From NCBI GenBank assembly GCA_020347565.1, contig CP070732.1:125898-167583 (forward strand): a DNA stretch of 41,686 bases. Direction: 5' to 3'. The number at the start of each line of letters is the position of its first letter. Position 1 is the stretch's first letter. This DNA comes from Methanobacteriota archaeon (GTDB taxonomy: Archaea; Thermoplasmatota; Thermoplasmata; UBA10834). The notes below the pieces were generated by a model, which was not told where the DNA came from, did not search any database, and saw nothing but the letters and a program-made list of their open reading frames with translations. A program made the position numbers and the translations under genes. This document shows, piece after piece, positions 1 through 8,183 of the stretch.

Positions 1-139
1 ACTCTCGTGAGCGACTGGGTTTCTACGGCGTTTCGCATTCAGACACGAACCTTTGCCTCATTCGACAGCATGACTTCGGGAAACCGTGGTGACGGCCCTG
101 AAAATCGCAACATCTTCCATCTACAAGACGGGTACCAAG

Positions 140-331
140 TCACGCCTCATACTGCTTTCGGTATCGGGTGACATATCCAGCTATCTTGTTTCTCATGGAG
201 ACGGAGCGCACGTCGGTGAGCTTCGAGACCTGCTGCTTGTTATGCTGGTAGTCGCCTGTGAACTGATCTGGGTACTTATGGACCAGCTCGACGGCTACCC
301 GCTTTATGTATGTTGGTCTGATGTTGCCCAT
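140..331 (-). CDS. rps17e: Small ribosomal subunit protein S17e
   Basis: A 63-residue protein with the full archaeal S17e pattern: it opens MGNIRPTYIKR, continues with a KYPDQFTGDYQHNK stretch and ends with an RNKIAGYVTRY helix. S17e is a component of the small ribosomal subunit, found in archaea and eukaryotes and absent from bacteria. The ATG at 331 is chosen over an in-frame GTG at 340 because GGTGAG, a good match to the archaeal anti-Shine-Dalgarno, lies just upstream of it and family members begin MGNIRP. A TATA-like box sits about 40 nt upstream. It is monocistronic as far as the window shows. The 139 bases beyond its stop, up to the window edge, hold nothing I can recognise. Confidence 0.95.
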   Translation of the reverse strand: MGNIRPTYIKRVAVELVHKYPDQFTGDYQHNKQQVSKLTDVRSVSMRNKIAGYVTRYRKQYEA

Positions 332-367
332 TAGGCTCACCGTGGAGGCTTCCGAATGAAAAGGGGG

Positions 368-374
368 TATTTAT
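368..374 (-). promoter_or_regulatory. TATA box of rps17e
   Basis: On the minus strand the sequence reads ATAAATA, an archaeal TATA element. Its centre is about 40 nt upstream of the rps17e ATG, which predicts a leader of roughly 14 nt that contains the GGTGAG ribosome-binding site. Confidence 0.6.
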
Positions 375-407
375 GGTTTGTGTACCTGGCTCATTCTTCA
401 CACCGAT

Positions 408-1124
408 TCACTCCCGGGATCTGGAACTCTCGACCAGCAGTTCATCCTCCGATGGCGGGCTATCCTTGTCGTAGGGCTCACCGCACGAGTAATCGCCCTC
501 GGGACACGGGCCCCTGAAGCATCCAGGGCCAGCCTCGGCGAAGAGGACTGGCGCAGCCCTCTTTGCCTCCGCGAGCATCTTCCAAGCCATCAACCGTATC
601 TCCCATTGAGCGCGCTTGCAACACCTGAGCTTGAAGAAGTGCCAAAGCTCGCGAGCGTTCATTGTCACAGTGATGTTCGTCTGGCACGCGTTCGGAAGCA
701 CATACCTCGCATCCTCCTTGGGCATTTTCTTCGCCAGCTCGCGATAGGCCCTCCAGGCGTCGTCCATGGCCCTGGAGAAGGTCTCACTCGATTCGGGGTC
801 CATCGATACGGTTGGCGGTATGACGTACTCAGCGTGCTCCATGCCGACATAACGCTGACTCTGCTGGGAGTAAGATGCAATGCGATGCCTGACGAGCTGG
901 TGCGTCAGCGACCTCGACACCCCCTCAATGCTGAAGGTGAAGTGCGCGTGCTCCACCACAGATAGATGACCCATCCCCACGACCTTTCCGATCATCTGCG
1001 CGGCCTTGGCCTCCGATGTGGTGTCAAACAGCTCCTTCGCGCCCTTCTCGGAATAGCAGGACTGCGCCGCCGCTGCGCATATCCTGTCTGGGTCCTTCGT
1101 GTGGTTGATGAGCGTTACCTTCAC
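408..1124 (-). CDS. thyX: Flavin-dependent thymidylate synthase ThyX
   Basis: A 238-residue protein of normal ThyX length. It carries the diagnostic RHRxxSxxxxSxR signature at residues 79-91 (RHRIASYSQQSQR), which helps bind FAD and dUMP. ThyX methylates dUMP to dTMP using methylenetetrahydrofolate and reduced flavin and is unrelated to ThyA. A conserved HLSVVEHAHFTF segment precedes the signature. The start is a GTG at 1124 with an AGGTG ribosome-binding site about 6 nt upstream, and a weak TATA-like element near 1165-1175 would give a short leader. It is transcribed alone on the minus strand between the TraB-family gene and rps17e. Confidence 0.95.
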   Translation of the reverse strand: MKVTLINHTKDPDRICAAAAQSCYSEKGAKELFDTTSEAKAAQMIGKVVGMGHLSVVEHAHFTFSIEGVSRSLTHQLVRHRIASYSQQSQRYVGMEHAEYVIPPTVSMDPESSETFSRAMDDAWRAYRELAKKMPKEDARYVLPNACQTNITVTMNARELWHFFKLRCCKRAQWEIRLMAWKMLAEAKRAAPVLFAEAGPGCFRGPCPEGDYSCGEPYDKDSPPSEDELLVESSRSRE

Positions 1125-1209
1125 GTGTGCACCTGCCGAGGCGGAGCAGCTAGATGGGTTCTTGGCTTAATGCTTTTCCTGGCACCGCGCCATCAGATGA
1201 ACGACACGT

Positions 1210-1914
1210 CTAACGCGTCCCGTCGCCGTAGACATAGCTGACCGTGTACTCCGCCGATACATCGCCGGGAGCGGCGGACATCAGCTCCCTCAGACGCACG
1301 ACCTCGACATCATCCCGTCCGAGTTCCTTCACGATGCCCGGGACGTGACCGTCTCCGACTACTGCCACAACCCTGTCGTTCTCCATCGCCAACGATGCGA
1401 TACGCTTCGCCATGACCGTGTTGCGATCGTCGATTAGCACCTTCTTGACCGCGGGGAATTGGTCGCCCACGCTCTCGATGTAGGCCCCATCGTTGCTGTA
1501 GTAGGCCTCCATCTCCTCCTCGACCTTCTCCTTCGAGGATACGAGTCCGACCAGTGCGCCGACGAACAGGCGAAGTTTCTCCTTCACGGACATCTCCTTC
1601 CAAAGCATTGTCAACATCCTTGACGCGTCGACATCAATGAACGCAAGCTGCGCGCTGACGGCCCTTGCGGCGGACGCCGCGGCGAGCATCTCGTCCCCGA
1701 CCTCCGTGCCGAACTCTCCAGCCATCTTCGACTGGAACATCGCCAGAAGCGTGTACTGTATCGGCACTCTCCTTGAACGCTGTCGTTCCACCAACGCCTG
1801 GTACCTTGAGGGGTCTAGCTCCACGCAGACCACTTGGGGAGCGCGCTCAAGTATCATCTGATTCAACCTGTCCGATATGGCGAACACGTGGCCGACACCG
1901 ATTATCGTTATCAT
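1210..1914 (-). CDS. TraB/PrgY-family protein
   Basis: About 234 residues matching the TraB (PrgY/gumN/TIKI) superfamily. Near the N-terminus is GVGHVF, in the place of the usual GTAHVS, followed by a VELDPSRYQAL block, a DDRNTVMAKRI block in the second half and GDGHVPGI, a GxGHxxGI signature. Family members have been proposed to be metal-dependent proteases that act on peptide signals, but archaeal ones are uncharacterised. No C-terminal membrane segments follow the domain, unlike some archaeal homologues. I place the start at ATG 1914 rather than ATG 1929: the divergent TATA box at 1941-1948 predicts transcription starting near 1918, and family proteins begin close to this motif. Confidence 0.82.
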   Translation of the reverse strand: MITIIGVGHVFAISDRLNQMILERAPQVVCVELDPSRYQALVERQRSRRVPIQYTLLAMFQSKMAGEFGTEVGDEMLAAASAARAVSAQLAFIDVDASRMLTMLWKEMSVKEKLRLFVGALVGLVSSKEKVEEEMEAYYSNDGAYIESVGDQFPAVKKVLIDDRNTVMAKRIASLAMENDRVVAVVGDGHVPGIVKELGRDDVEVVRLRELMSAAPGDVSAEYTVSYVYGDGTR

Positions 1915-1940
1915 GGACTGCGTCGCCATCGTGGGAGGCT

Positions 1941-1948
1941 TTTAATAA
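1941..1948. promoter_or_regulatory. Shared TATA-like box between divergent genes
   Basis: The element TTTAATAA lies between the TraB-family gene (minus) and the HAD gene (plus). Its centre is about 26 nt upstream of the HAD GTG at 1970 and about 30 nt upstream of the TraB-family ATG at 1914, so one box could drive both leaderless transcripts. No other TATA candidate exists in the gap. Confidence 0.5.
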
Positions 1949-1969
1949 AGCTTTCCGCCATTTCGAGGC

Positions 1970-2605
1970 GTGAGTCGGCTGATCGTCTTCGACATGGATG
2001 GGGTGCTCGTGGACATAGAGAGCTCCTGGGTCTACGTCCACAGGCATTTCGGAGTGGACAACAACCACTCGCTCCAGGCGTATCTCGACGGCGAGATCGA
2101 CGACATGGAATTCATAAGGAGAGACGTCGCCCTTTGGCTGGACAAGGACCCCTCTCTGACGATGGACAAGATACGAAGAGTACTGGCCGATGCGCCCATG
2201 ATGAACGGCGCCGCTGAGACTATGAGGCGACTGAAGGAGATGGGGTGCAAGACCGCCATCGTGTCCGCGGGGATCGACGTGCTTGCCGAGAGGGTCGCCG
2301 TGGAGCTCCGAATGGATTTATTCTACGCGAACGGGTTCAGAGCGGACCGCGCTGGCAAACTGACAGGCGAGGGAATTCTCAACGTTGGCCTCGGCGAGAA
2401 AGGGGACAAGGTCGACATGATTGCGGACCTGCTCGGATACGAGAAAGATAACGTGATAAGCGTCGGCAATTCGAGGTACGACATACCAATGTTCGCGTCT
2501 TCGGGAATCGGGATCGCGTTCTGTCCGATCGACGAGGACGTGCGCAGAGAAGCCGACAGGGTCATCAACGAGAAGAATCTGATTAAGGTCCTAGATGTGA
2601 TCTGA
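1970..2605 (+). CDS. HAD-superfamily phosphatase, phosphoserine phosphatase-like
   Basis: A 211-residue haloacid dehalogenase hydrolase. Motif I is FDMDGVLVD, with the nucleophile Asp8 and acid/base Asp10. An IVSAG motif II follows in mid-protein, and motif IV is GNSRYDIPMF, with Asn in place of the common Asp of GDSxxD. The alpha-helical cap between motifs I and II is the size seen in SerB-like phosphatases, but substrate cannot be read from sequence. The GTG start at 1970 has no Shine-Dalgarno and is about 26 nt from a TATA-like box, so the mRNA is probably leaderless. It converges on pcm with a 5-nt gap. Confidence 0.88.
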   Translation: MSRLIVFDMDGVLVDIESSWVYVHRHFGVDNNHSLQAYLDGEIDDMEFIRRDVALWLDKDPSLTMDKIRRVLADAPMMNGAAETMRRLKEMGCKTAIVSAGIDVLAERVAVELRMDLFYANGFRADRAGKLTGEGILNVGLGEKGDKVDMIADLLGYEKDNVISVGNSRYDIPMFASSGIGIAFCPIDEDVRREADRVINEKNLIKVLDVI

Positions 2606-2610
2606 AGGCC

Positions 2611-3270
2611 CTAGTATCCGAATTCTCCGATGAGTGGGACGAATACGCAGCCGCCATGGCTTTCCTTCAGAACCTTGCCATCCCTCTTCTCCACCTTTAT
2701 GAGATCTTGGTACATTCGGCCTCCGACGGGCACGAGCATCTTCCCGCCGTCCGCGAGCTGGTCCAGCAGAGGGGAAGGGACATCGGGTGCGCCGCATGCC
2801 ACGAATATCCTGTCGAAGGGCGCTTCCTCTGGTAGGCCTTTGGATCCGTCGCCCACTGAGACTGACACGATGTCGCCGTAGCCAGCAGCCGTGAGGTTCT
2901 GCTCGGCGAATCGGGCCAACGAGGCGATCCTCTCCATGGTGAACACGTGCCCGTCGGGGCGGACCATCTCCGCCACCACGGCCGCATGATATCCGGAGCC
3001 AGCTCCTATCTCGAATACCTTGTTCCCCGGGACGAGATCCAACTTCTCGACCATTATCGCCACCATGTGCGGAGCAGATATCGTCTGTCCCTCGCCGATT
3101 GGCAGCGGAGAGTCCACGTAGGCGTCCTGCCTAATCCCTTCGGGCAGGAACTGCTCTCGCGGAACACTCCTCATGGCCGACTCTACGGAGCGCGTGACCA
3201 CATACCCTTTCCGCACAAGGCTGTCCACCAGTCGATTGCGCAGCTCGGAAACGGGCGCATCGGGAGACAT
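2611..3270 (-). CDS. pcm: Protein-L-isoaspartate O-methyltransferase
   Basis: A 219-residue PIMT. The substrate-binding segment PIGEGQTISAPHMVA, the SAM-binding motif I FEIGAGSGYHAAVVA and a later LVPVGG block are all present in the family order. The enzyme methylates isoaspartyl residues arising in aged proteins so that they can return to aspartate. The ATG at 3270 has no ribosome-binding site, but CATTTTAAT (3296-3304, minus strand) is centred about 29 nt upstream, fitting a leaderless transcript. It stands alone, convergent with the HAD gene. Confidence 0.95.
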   Translation of the reverse strand: MSPDAPVSELRNRLVDSLVRKGYVVTRSVESAMRSVPREQFLPEGIRQDAYVDSPLPIGEGQTISAPHMVAIMVEKLDLVPGNKVFEIGAGSGYHAAVVAEMVRPDGHVFTMERIASLARFAEQNLTAAGYGDIVSVSVGDGSKGLPEEAPFDRIFVACGAPDVPSPLLDQLADGGKMLVPVGGRMYQDLIKVEKRDGKVLKESHGGCVFVPLIGEFGY

Positions 3271-3322
3271 CTTACGGTGGGTAGGCGTCTTCCGGATTAA
3301 AATGTTGGGCGAGGAGGGACGC

Positions 3323-3928
3323 TCAATATGATGTCTTCCGAACGATGTTGGCGTAGATCCTCACGATGTCCCTTGCCCTCACGGCCCCTTCTCTGGCTGT
3401 GCCCCGCTCGGTCTTTATCGCATGGATAACGACATCCCTCTTGCCCACAACCAGGATGTCCCCTATCAGCAACTCCTCATCTGGCGAGACGATCATATGT
3501 TCTGGATAGGTCTTCCCGTGATGGTTGATGGAGAAAGATACCTTCACCTTGTCGAATCTCTTCGCCCAGATCGTTCCTATATCGCCCGCCTTTGCCGTCT
3601 GCACGCGGGCCCCTGCGCGAGACTCGAGAGAAGTTATCAGGACTGGCATTTCACCGCACATGACTTCATCGTCCACTGACACGACCTCATCCGGGCCGAG
3701 TGCGAGCGATGACCGCCTCGACTTGCTCATCCAGCTCACTACTACAGGTACGGTGACTGGCCTCTCCGCCCTGATCGTGACGTGATGTGTGTGTCCGCAC
3801 TTCCTGCACTTCACTGTGGAATCGAGGACGCTCGATGTCCGCCCGGACATCGTGCCTGACAACACCTCGTGCGTCGTCTCCTCCTTGCACATCGGACATT
3901 CAGCCATGACGGAGGTAGGAGTCGTCAT
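3323..3928 (-). CDS. HVO_0476-type zinc finger protein
   Basis: About 201 residues. The N-terminal 50 residues hold a zinc ribbon built from CPMC and CRKC pairs, followed by a glycine- and valine-rich beta domain ending in RARDIVRIYANIVRK. The layout matches the archaeal COG1326/HVO_0476 zinc-finger family of unknown function; I recognise the family, not a role. It lies 28 nt downstream of the MBL gene on the same strand, so it is probably the last gene of a rhomboid-MBL-zinc finger unit. An in-frame ATG at 3907 (MAECPMC) is an alternative start seven codons later; no clear TATA box or Shine-Dalgarno decides between them. Confidence 0.8.
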   Translation of the reverse strand: MTTPTSVMAECPMCKEETTHEVLSGTMSGRTSSVLDSTVKCRKCGHTHHVTIRAERPVTVPVVVSWMSKSRRSSLALGPDEVVSVDDEVMCGEMPVLITSLESRAGARVQTAKAGDIGTIWAKRFDKVKVSFSINHHGKTYPEHMIVSPDEELLIGDILVVGKRDVVIHAIKTERGTAREGAVRARDIVRIYANIVRKTSY

Positions 3929-3956
3929 TTCGACAAACCAATGAAGCTCATGAGAC

Positions 3957-4550
3957 TTACCTCTTTCCCAGCGTCTCGAAAGGTGCGTCGTGGCCTGGCA
4001 CGATCACGTCAGCCCATCTTATCAGGCCTTCCATACTCTCCACGGCGAGCCTGCGGTCGATATGTATAGCTGGAGGCACGCGCGCTTCGTAGTTGGCCCT
4101 GGTCGGGATAGCATCACCGCAGATGGCGTATCTGACGTCGGAGTCCACGAGGACGGATATGCTGCCTATCGTGTGACCCGGTGTGCCCCTTATGGACACA
4201 CTCCGAGCGACCTTGTGGCCATCCTCCACCTTCATCGACCCGACGGGCGGTTGCTCCAGTCTGTGGGCCAGCTGCGAGGCCTCCGTGAAGATGTCGTTCC
4301 CTCCGCAATGGTCGAGATGAAGGTGGGTGTTGATGACGAAATCCACCTCGGACTCGGCGATATCTGCCTCAGCCAGCGCCTTCCTCAGCTCCTTTGACCT
4401 GAAAGGCGACCCAGTATCGACGACGGCGATGCATTCGTCGGAGATGACCAGTGTGACCGTCGAAGAGGCATCCAACACCCTGCTGCCATTCCTTACGACG
4501 TACCCCTCGCACAGAACTCGGACCTCGGGCGCATCCGGCCCAGGAGTCAC
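3957..4550 (-). CDS. MBL-fold metallo-hydrolase
   Basis: A 197-residue metallo-beta-lactamase-fold hydrolase. The metal ligands are visible: THLHLDH (HxHxDH), the His in TPGHTIGS, the Asp in CGDAI and the final His in VPGHD. This is a single compact domain with no RNase Z or beta-CASP additions, so the substrate is not predictable; glyoxalase II-like or generic hydrolase are both possible. The start is GTG 4550, overlapping the stop of the rhomboid gene as GTGA, the usual sign of coupled translation. The open frame extends far upstream, but that part lies antisense-free inside the rhomboid gene in another frame and is a shadow. Confidence 0.85.
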   Translation of the reverse strand: MTPGPDAPEVRVLCEGYVVRNGSRVLDASSTVTLVISDECIAVVDTGSPFRSKELRKALAEADIAESEVDFVINTHLHLDHCGGNDIFTEASQLAHRLEQPPVGSMKVEDGHKVARSVSIRGTPGHTIGSISVLVDSDVRYAICGDAIPTRANYEARVPPAIHIDRRLAVESMEGLIRWADVIVPGHDAPFETLGKR

Positions 4551-5398
4551 AGGAGATGCCCCCGCTTGCAGGTTATGCTTTCGCGGGTCATCTTGATCGG
4601 GGCGCCGCAGTGCGGACACCTCGCCTTCGAAAGGAACTCCTCTATCCACGCGCTGCGGACATCGGGTATCTCTTCGTTCTCTATACGACGCAGGATGGCC
4701 TTGAGCTCGGCGGTTCGCGCGAGCCGACGCAGCGCGTTCAGGGATATCATCTTCTTGACGCGGCGGTGCAGGGGCATGCGCGCGACGTACGGTGCGGCCA
4801 ACATGCCTGCGACGAGGCCCCCGATATGGGCCTCGACGGCTATGTTCGTCGGGCCGGCCACGAAGACTAGCTGAAGCATGAGGAAGAAAGCTATGACCAT
4901 CCAAGCTGGGATGGAACCGAACGGAAGGAAGAGGAACATCATCCGCTCGTTCGGATACATCCTCACGAAGGCGCCAAGGATGCCGCTTATCGCGCCCGAT
5001 GCACCGACTACCGCCACGGCGGCGTCCCATCGCAACGCTGCGAATGTCAACGTCCCGCACACGCCTGCGAGCATGTAGATGATCATGAACGGCCGCGTGC
5101 CGATCCGTTGTTCGAACATGAAGCCTATCAAGGCCAGGACCATGACATTGAAGAATATGTGACCCATGAACCCCTGGCTGTGAGAGAACATCGATGTGAG
5201 CACCGTGTAGGCGCGTTCCGGGTCCACGAGGTCCTGCGGACGGAATGCGAGGGAGGAGAACGTGTCAGGTGCGAATGATATGGCGAGTACGGCCACACAG
5301 CACACGCTAGCTATGATCGAGAAGCTGATCTGCTTCATGTAGGAATATGCTACGGCTACGACTATGACCGCGATGCAGGCTACTACCCAGCCGTTCAC
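4547..5398 (-). CDS. Rhomboid-family intramembrane serine protease with C-terminal zinc ribbon
   Basis: A 283-residue membrane protein. The rhomboid core shows HxxxN (His80, Asn84) in the second core helix, the catalytic serine in GASGAISG (Ser134) and the catalytic histidine in AHIGG (His191). About two extra hydrophobic helices precede the core. After the last membrane segment, a basic helical linker leads to a zinc-ribbon-like CPHCG...CKRGH tail (about residues 260-280), which would face the cytoplasm. Rhomboids cleave other membrane proteins within or near the bilayer. The GTG start at 5398 has an AAGGTG ribosome-binding site. It is the first gene of a unit with the MBL and zinc-finger genes. 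Confidence 0.92.
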   Translation of the reverse strand: MNGWVVACIAVIVVAVAYSYMKQISFSIIASVCCVAVLAISFAPDTFSSLAFRPQDLVDPERAYTVLTSMFSHSQGFMGHIFFNVMVLALIGFMFEQRIGTRPFMIIYMLAGVCGTLTFAALRWDAAVAVVGASGAISGILGAFVRMYPNERMMFLFLPFGSIPAWMVIAFFLMLQLVFVAGPTNIAVEAHIGGLVAGMLAAPYVARMPLHRRVKKMISLNALRRLARTAELKAILRRIENEEIPDVRSAWIEEFLSKARCPHCGAPIKMTRESITCKRGHLL

Positions 5399-5415
5399 GC
5401 GCGCACCTTCACGGA

Positions 5416-5437
5416 CGGCGCCGCCTATGCGGCGCCG
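5416..5437. repeat. Perfect GC-rich palindrome upstream of the rhomboid gene
   Basis: A 9-bp perfect inverted repeat, CGGCGCCGC and GCGGCGCCG, is separated by a 4-nt loop (CTAT). It sits 18 nt upstream of the rhomboid GTG, at or just after the transcription start predicted from TATA-like sequences at about 5446-5468. It could be a DNA operator or a hairpin at the very 5' end of the mRNA; it is not placed to act as a terminator for the plus-strand gene beyond it. Confidence 0.55.
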
Positions 5438-5498
5438 GTTGCCATGTTAATACGACATAGTAGTAAAACCTTAAGCTTCCATTGGCCTACGAGGCTTC

Positions 5499-6095
5499 AT
5501 GAAGCTAGACATGGCGATTGACATCGTCATCGACCCCGAGGTGTACAACCCCAGCGACGATTCGTACCTCCTGCTGAAGGTCGTGGACGTACGCGAAGGC
5601 GAGAGGTTCCTCGAGATGGGGTCTGGAAGCGGACTGATCGCCATCCATGCGGCAAGGGCGGGAGCTGACGTCGTAGCCGCGGACATCAGTCCGCACGCCG
5701 TCGAGTGCACGCGGAGGAATGCTCTCCGGAACGGCGTGAAGGTCGAGGCTGTCCGGAGCGACCTGTTCGAAAGTATACCGCAGAGCTTCGACGTGATCGC
5801 CTTCAACCCGCCTTACCTGGCGGAAGAGAAGGAGCCGAAGAGCTGGATAGAGAGGTCGTGGAGCGGAGGCTCAGGAGGAACGGACGTATCTGCGGCGTTC
5901 CTCGAACAGGCCCCTAGACATCTGGCTCCGAACGGAAGGGTATACGTCATCCTCTCGTCCCTCGGAGGGCTGAGGTCGCTGCTCCGGACCGCGCGCGAGC
6001 TGTACACGTCGACCATGCTCGAGGAGAAGCACATGTTCTTCGAGTCGATATTCGCGTACAAGTTCGAGTTGCTGAATCTGGCTAGTGATAAGTAG
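5499..6095 (+). CDS. HemK2/MTQ2-family protein methyltransferase
   Basis: A 198-residue class I SAM methyltransferase. It opens with VYNPSDDSYLL, typical of HemK2/Mtq2 enzymes, has the SAM motif LEMGSGSGLIAIHAA (about residues 38-52) and the catalytic NPPY at 103-106. The eukaryotic and archaeal members methylate the glutamine of the GGQ motif in release factor aRF1/eRF1, in complex with Trm112, which is the most likely role here. The start is ATG 5499, about 26 nt from a CTTAAG element at 5470-5475, so the transcript is probably leaderless. It stands alone and diverges from the rhomboid gene. Confidence 0.9.
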   Translation: MKLDMAIDIVIDPEVYNPSDDSYLLLKVVDVREGERFLEMGSGSGLIAIHAARAGADVVAADISPHAVECTRRNALRNGVKVEAVRSDLFESIPQSFDVIAFNPPYLAEEKEPKSWIERSWSGGSGGTDVSAAFLEQAPRHLAPNGRVYVILSSLGGLRSLLRTARELYTSTMLEEKHMFFESIFAYKFELLNLASDK

Positions 6096-6103
6096 GTCAA
6101 AGG

Positions 6104-6111
6104 TTTTATAT
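6104..6111 (+). promoter_or_regulatory. TATA box for the small ORF at 6155
   Basis: TTTTATAT lies just after the HemK2 gene in an otherwise GC-rich gap. It predicts transcription starting near 6134, about 21 nt before the small ORF. Confidence 0.5.
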
Positions 6112-6154
6112 GGATAGGCCGGCCATCTCAAGGACCTGCCACGGTTGATGAGAC

Positions 6155-6343
6155 ATGGCCGAAGCGAGGAAGAGGAAGTACAACGACGAGGAGAGCCTTG
6201 AGGAGCTCTGCAGGAGGTACCTTGCCTGCAGGGATATCGACCCCGGCGCGGCGATCGAGTACTGCAAGGGCTTCCTGACCGTCCTGGAGAAGAAGGACGT
6301 CAAGGCAGGAGCTGTCTTATCCTCTCGCTCAAGACTGCGCTGA
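6155..6343 (+). CDS. Small hypothetical protein, 62 residues
   Basis: I do not recognise this protein. It begins MAEARKRKYNDEESLEEL and is highly charged and helical, with three cysteines in the middle. The codons match the G/C-ending style of neighbouring genes for about the first 50 residues, then weaken where the ORF runs 44 nt into the 3' end of the convergent gatE gene. A clear TATA box at 6104-6111 supports transcription. No strong Shine-Dalgarno precedes the ATG. It could instead be a non-coding transcript or a peptide whose true extent differs. Confidence 0.5.
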   Translation: MAEARKRKYNDEESLEELCRRYLACRDIDPGAAIEYCKGFLTVLEKKDVKAGAVLSSRSRLR

Positions 6344-8183
6344 TGATCTTTCCGTCCACCTTTCCCCGCAGCTCTTTCATGACGACGCCCATGAGCGGGC
6401 CGAGGCTGGCTTCCCCCCGCTTCCTGATGAAGTCCTCGCGCTCGCGGACTATTCTGTCGCAGACCTCACGCACCATCTCGATGTCGGCCGTCCGGAGCCC
6501 GATCCCGTCCAACGCCCTGTCCACATCGTAGACGTCATTGTCGACCATCCAGAGAAGTATGTCCGGTATGGCTTCCTTTGCGAATGCCCCGTCATTCAGT
6601 TTCTCGAGCAACAGCTTGAGAACTCCCACGTCCACGGAAGAGACATCCCTCCCCTGCTTGGAGATCTCGGGGAGCACCTGCAGATATATCCTCGCAACGA
6701 CCTGGGGGCCACCGAACGATGAAGCCAGGAGCTCGAACTCCTCGTCCACGCCATCATCTATCAGCGCCTCGGCCTGGCCCTCGCTCAGGTTCAACTCTCT
6801 CACGAACCTGCTCACGCGCTCCTCCGGGAGCTCAGGCAGGTTGAGCCTGATGCTCTGCAACACATCATCGTCGACCCTTATGGGCCTCACGTCCGTCTCA
6901 GGGTACATGCGCGCCTTCCCTGGAAGAGGCCTGCTGTAGACGGTTGACCCGTCTGGGAGGGGAGCGCGCGTCTCCTCCGGCACACCGTCTATCGCCGCGT
7001 TGGCCCTCTCGACGGCCCGCTGGATTGCCGCCTCAGCTCGGGCGCGCTCGTCGGCTATCAGGACGAACGCGTCCTCGTCCTCGACGCCAAGCCTGGCAGC
7101 GACGGCTGCGGCCTCCTCTTCGGTGATTCCGTATCCTGGCAGCTCATCGGAGTGGAACAAGCCCCTCACGCCGGCCACGCGCGCGTGCGCGGCGAGGTCT
7201 GCACCCAGCCGGAGTATGCCATCGTCCGTCCTCGCCAGCGTACCGGCGAACCGGGGGAGCTTGGCAGCGTAGACGCCCCCTCCTGACCTGATGGCGGATT
7301 CTGTGACGCGGCATTTCGAACCTGAAAACACTTCGGAGACATCCTCAACGGCGCACACGACATCGACCGCGCCTCTTCGGCGTAGGAGGTCCTTCACTTC
7401 CAGCAACGCCAGCTGACGACGAATCTCAGTATCGACGTATACGGGAAGAAGCCTCAGCTCCTGCACGCCTTTGACCTCTACACGGGCGCCTCCCGAGATC
7501 GATATGTTCAGATCCTCCCTTATCGTGCCGATGCCCCTGCGCACCCTCCTCGTTGCCCTGAGCAACGAACCCAACCGCGCCGCGACTCGCTTCGCCTCGT
7601 CGGGCGTCGATATCTCTGGACCTGTCGCTATCTCCACCAATGGTATGCCGAGCCTATCTATGCGGTACAGCACCTCAGAGCCCGATTCGGACATCTTTCG
7701 GGCAGCGTCCTCCTCCAGGCTTATGGCTTCGATGGTGATCCGCTTCCCATCGAGTTCTATGTATCCGTCCGTGGCGACCAGCGCGGTCCTCTGGAACCCC
7801 GTCGTGTTGGAGCCGTCAATCACCATCTTGCGCATGATATGTATCTCGTCGACGGGCGTCGCCCTTAGGACGTACGACATCTCGAGAGCCGTCTCAATCG
7901 CAAGCCTGTTCGCGTCGTGAGGCGGCTCCTCGTCCGCCTCCACGAGACAGGAGCTTTCGACTGCCTCATACCTGAACTGCAGCTTCTTTTCGGCCTCCAT
8001 CAAGGCGGCTCGGTCAATCTCTCCCATCTCGCTCTGGGTTGGCCTGAGCCGTCTGACGAATTCGTCCCCGTGCTCCTCGACGAGATCTGACTCACAGGAG
8101 CAGAAGAACTTGCCCGTGTTAAGCTGCTGATGCACCTCTATGCCGACCTTGAGGCCGAGGGTCCGGTAGTCCAAGTCAGACAC
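6300..8183 (-). CDS. gatE: Glutamyl-tRNA(Gln) amidotransferase subunit E
   Basis: A 627-residue protein with the archaeal GatE plan: an N-terminal GatB-like catalytic core (GLKVGIEVHQQLNTGKFFCSC start, a later PLVEIATGPEISTP block), an AspRS-like inserted domain in the middle (about residues 270-400), and a C-terminal helical and YqeY-like tail that grips tRNA. Together with GatD it converts Glu-tRNA(Gln) to Gln-tRNA(Gln), the only route to charged tRNA-Gln in most archaea. The GTG start at 8183 overlaps the gatD stop by 8 nt and has a GGAGG motif immediately upstream. The gene is second in a gatD-gatE operon and its 3' end overlaps the small ORF on the other strand. Confidence 0.97.
   Translation of the reverse strand: MSDLDYRTLGLKVGIEVHQQLNTGKFFCSCESDLVEEHGDEFVRRLRPTQSEMGEIDRAALMEAEKKLQFRYEAVESSCLVEADEEPPHDANRLAIETALEMSYVLRATPVDEIHIMRKMVIDGSNTTGFQRTALVATDGYIELDGKRITIEAISLEEDAARKMSESGSEVLYRIDRLGIPLVEIATGPEISTPDEAKRVAARLGSLLRATRRVRRGIGTIREDLNISISGGARVEVKGVQELRLLPVYVDTEIRRQLALLEVKDLLRRRGAVDVVCAVEDVSEVFSGSKCRVTESAIRSGGGVYAAKLPRFAGTLARTDDGILRLGADLAAHARVAGVRGLFHSDELPGYGITEEEAAAVAARLGVEDEDAFVLIADERARAEAAIQRAVERANAAIDGVPEETRAPLPDGSTVYSRPLPGKARMYPETDVRPIRVDDDVLQSIRLNLPELPEERVSRFVRELNLSEGQAEALIDDGVDEEFELLASSFGGPQVVARIYLQVLPEISKQGRDVSSVDVGVLKLLLEKLNDGAFAKEAIPDILLWMVDNDVYDVDRALDGIGLRTADIEMVREVCDRIVREREDFIRKRGEASLGPLMGVVMKELRGKVDGKIISAVLSERIRQLLP

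Noticed and set aside
1..139. A gene at the left window edge
   Set aside because: All frames on both strands are short or lack signals; the plus-strand ORF at 86-334 is antisense to rps17e.
4551..5060. N-terminal extension of the MBL reading frame to 367 residues
   Set aside because: It lies within the rhomboid gene in another frame and is Arg/His/Pro-rich, as shadows are; the GTGA overlap marks the true start.
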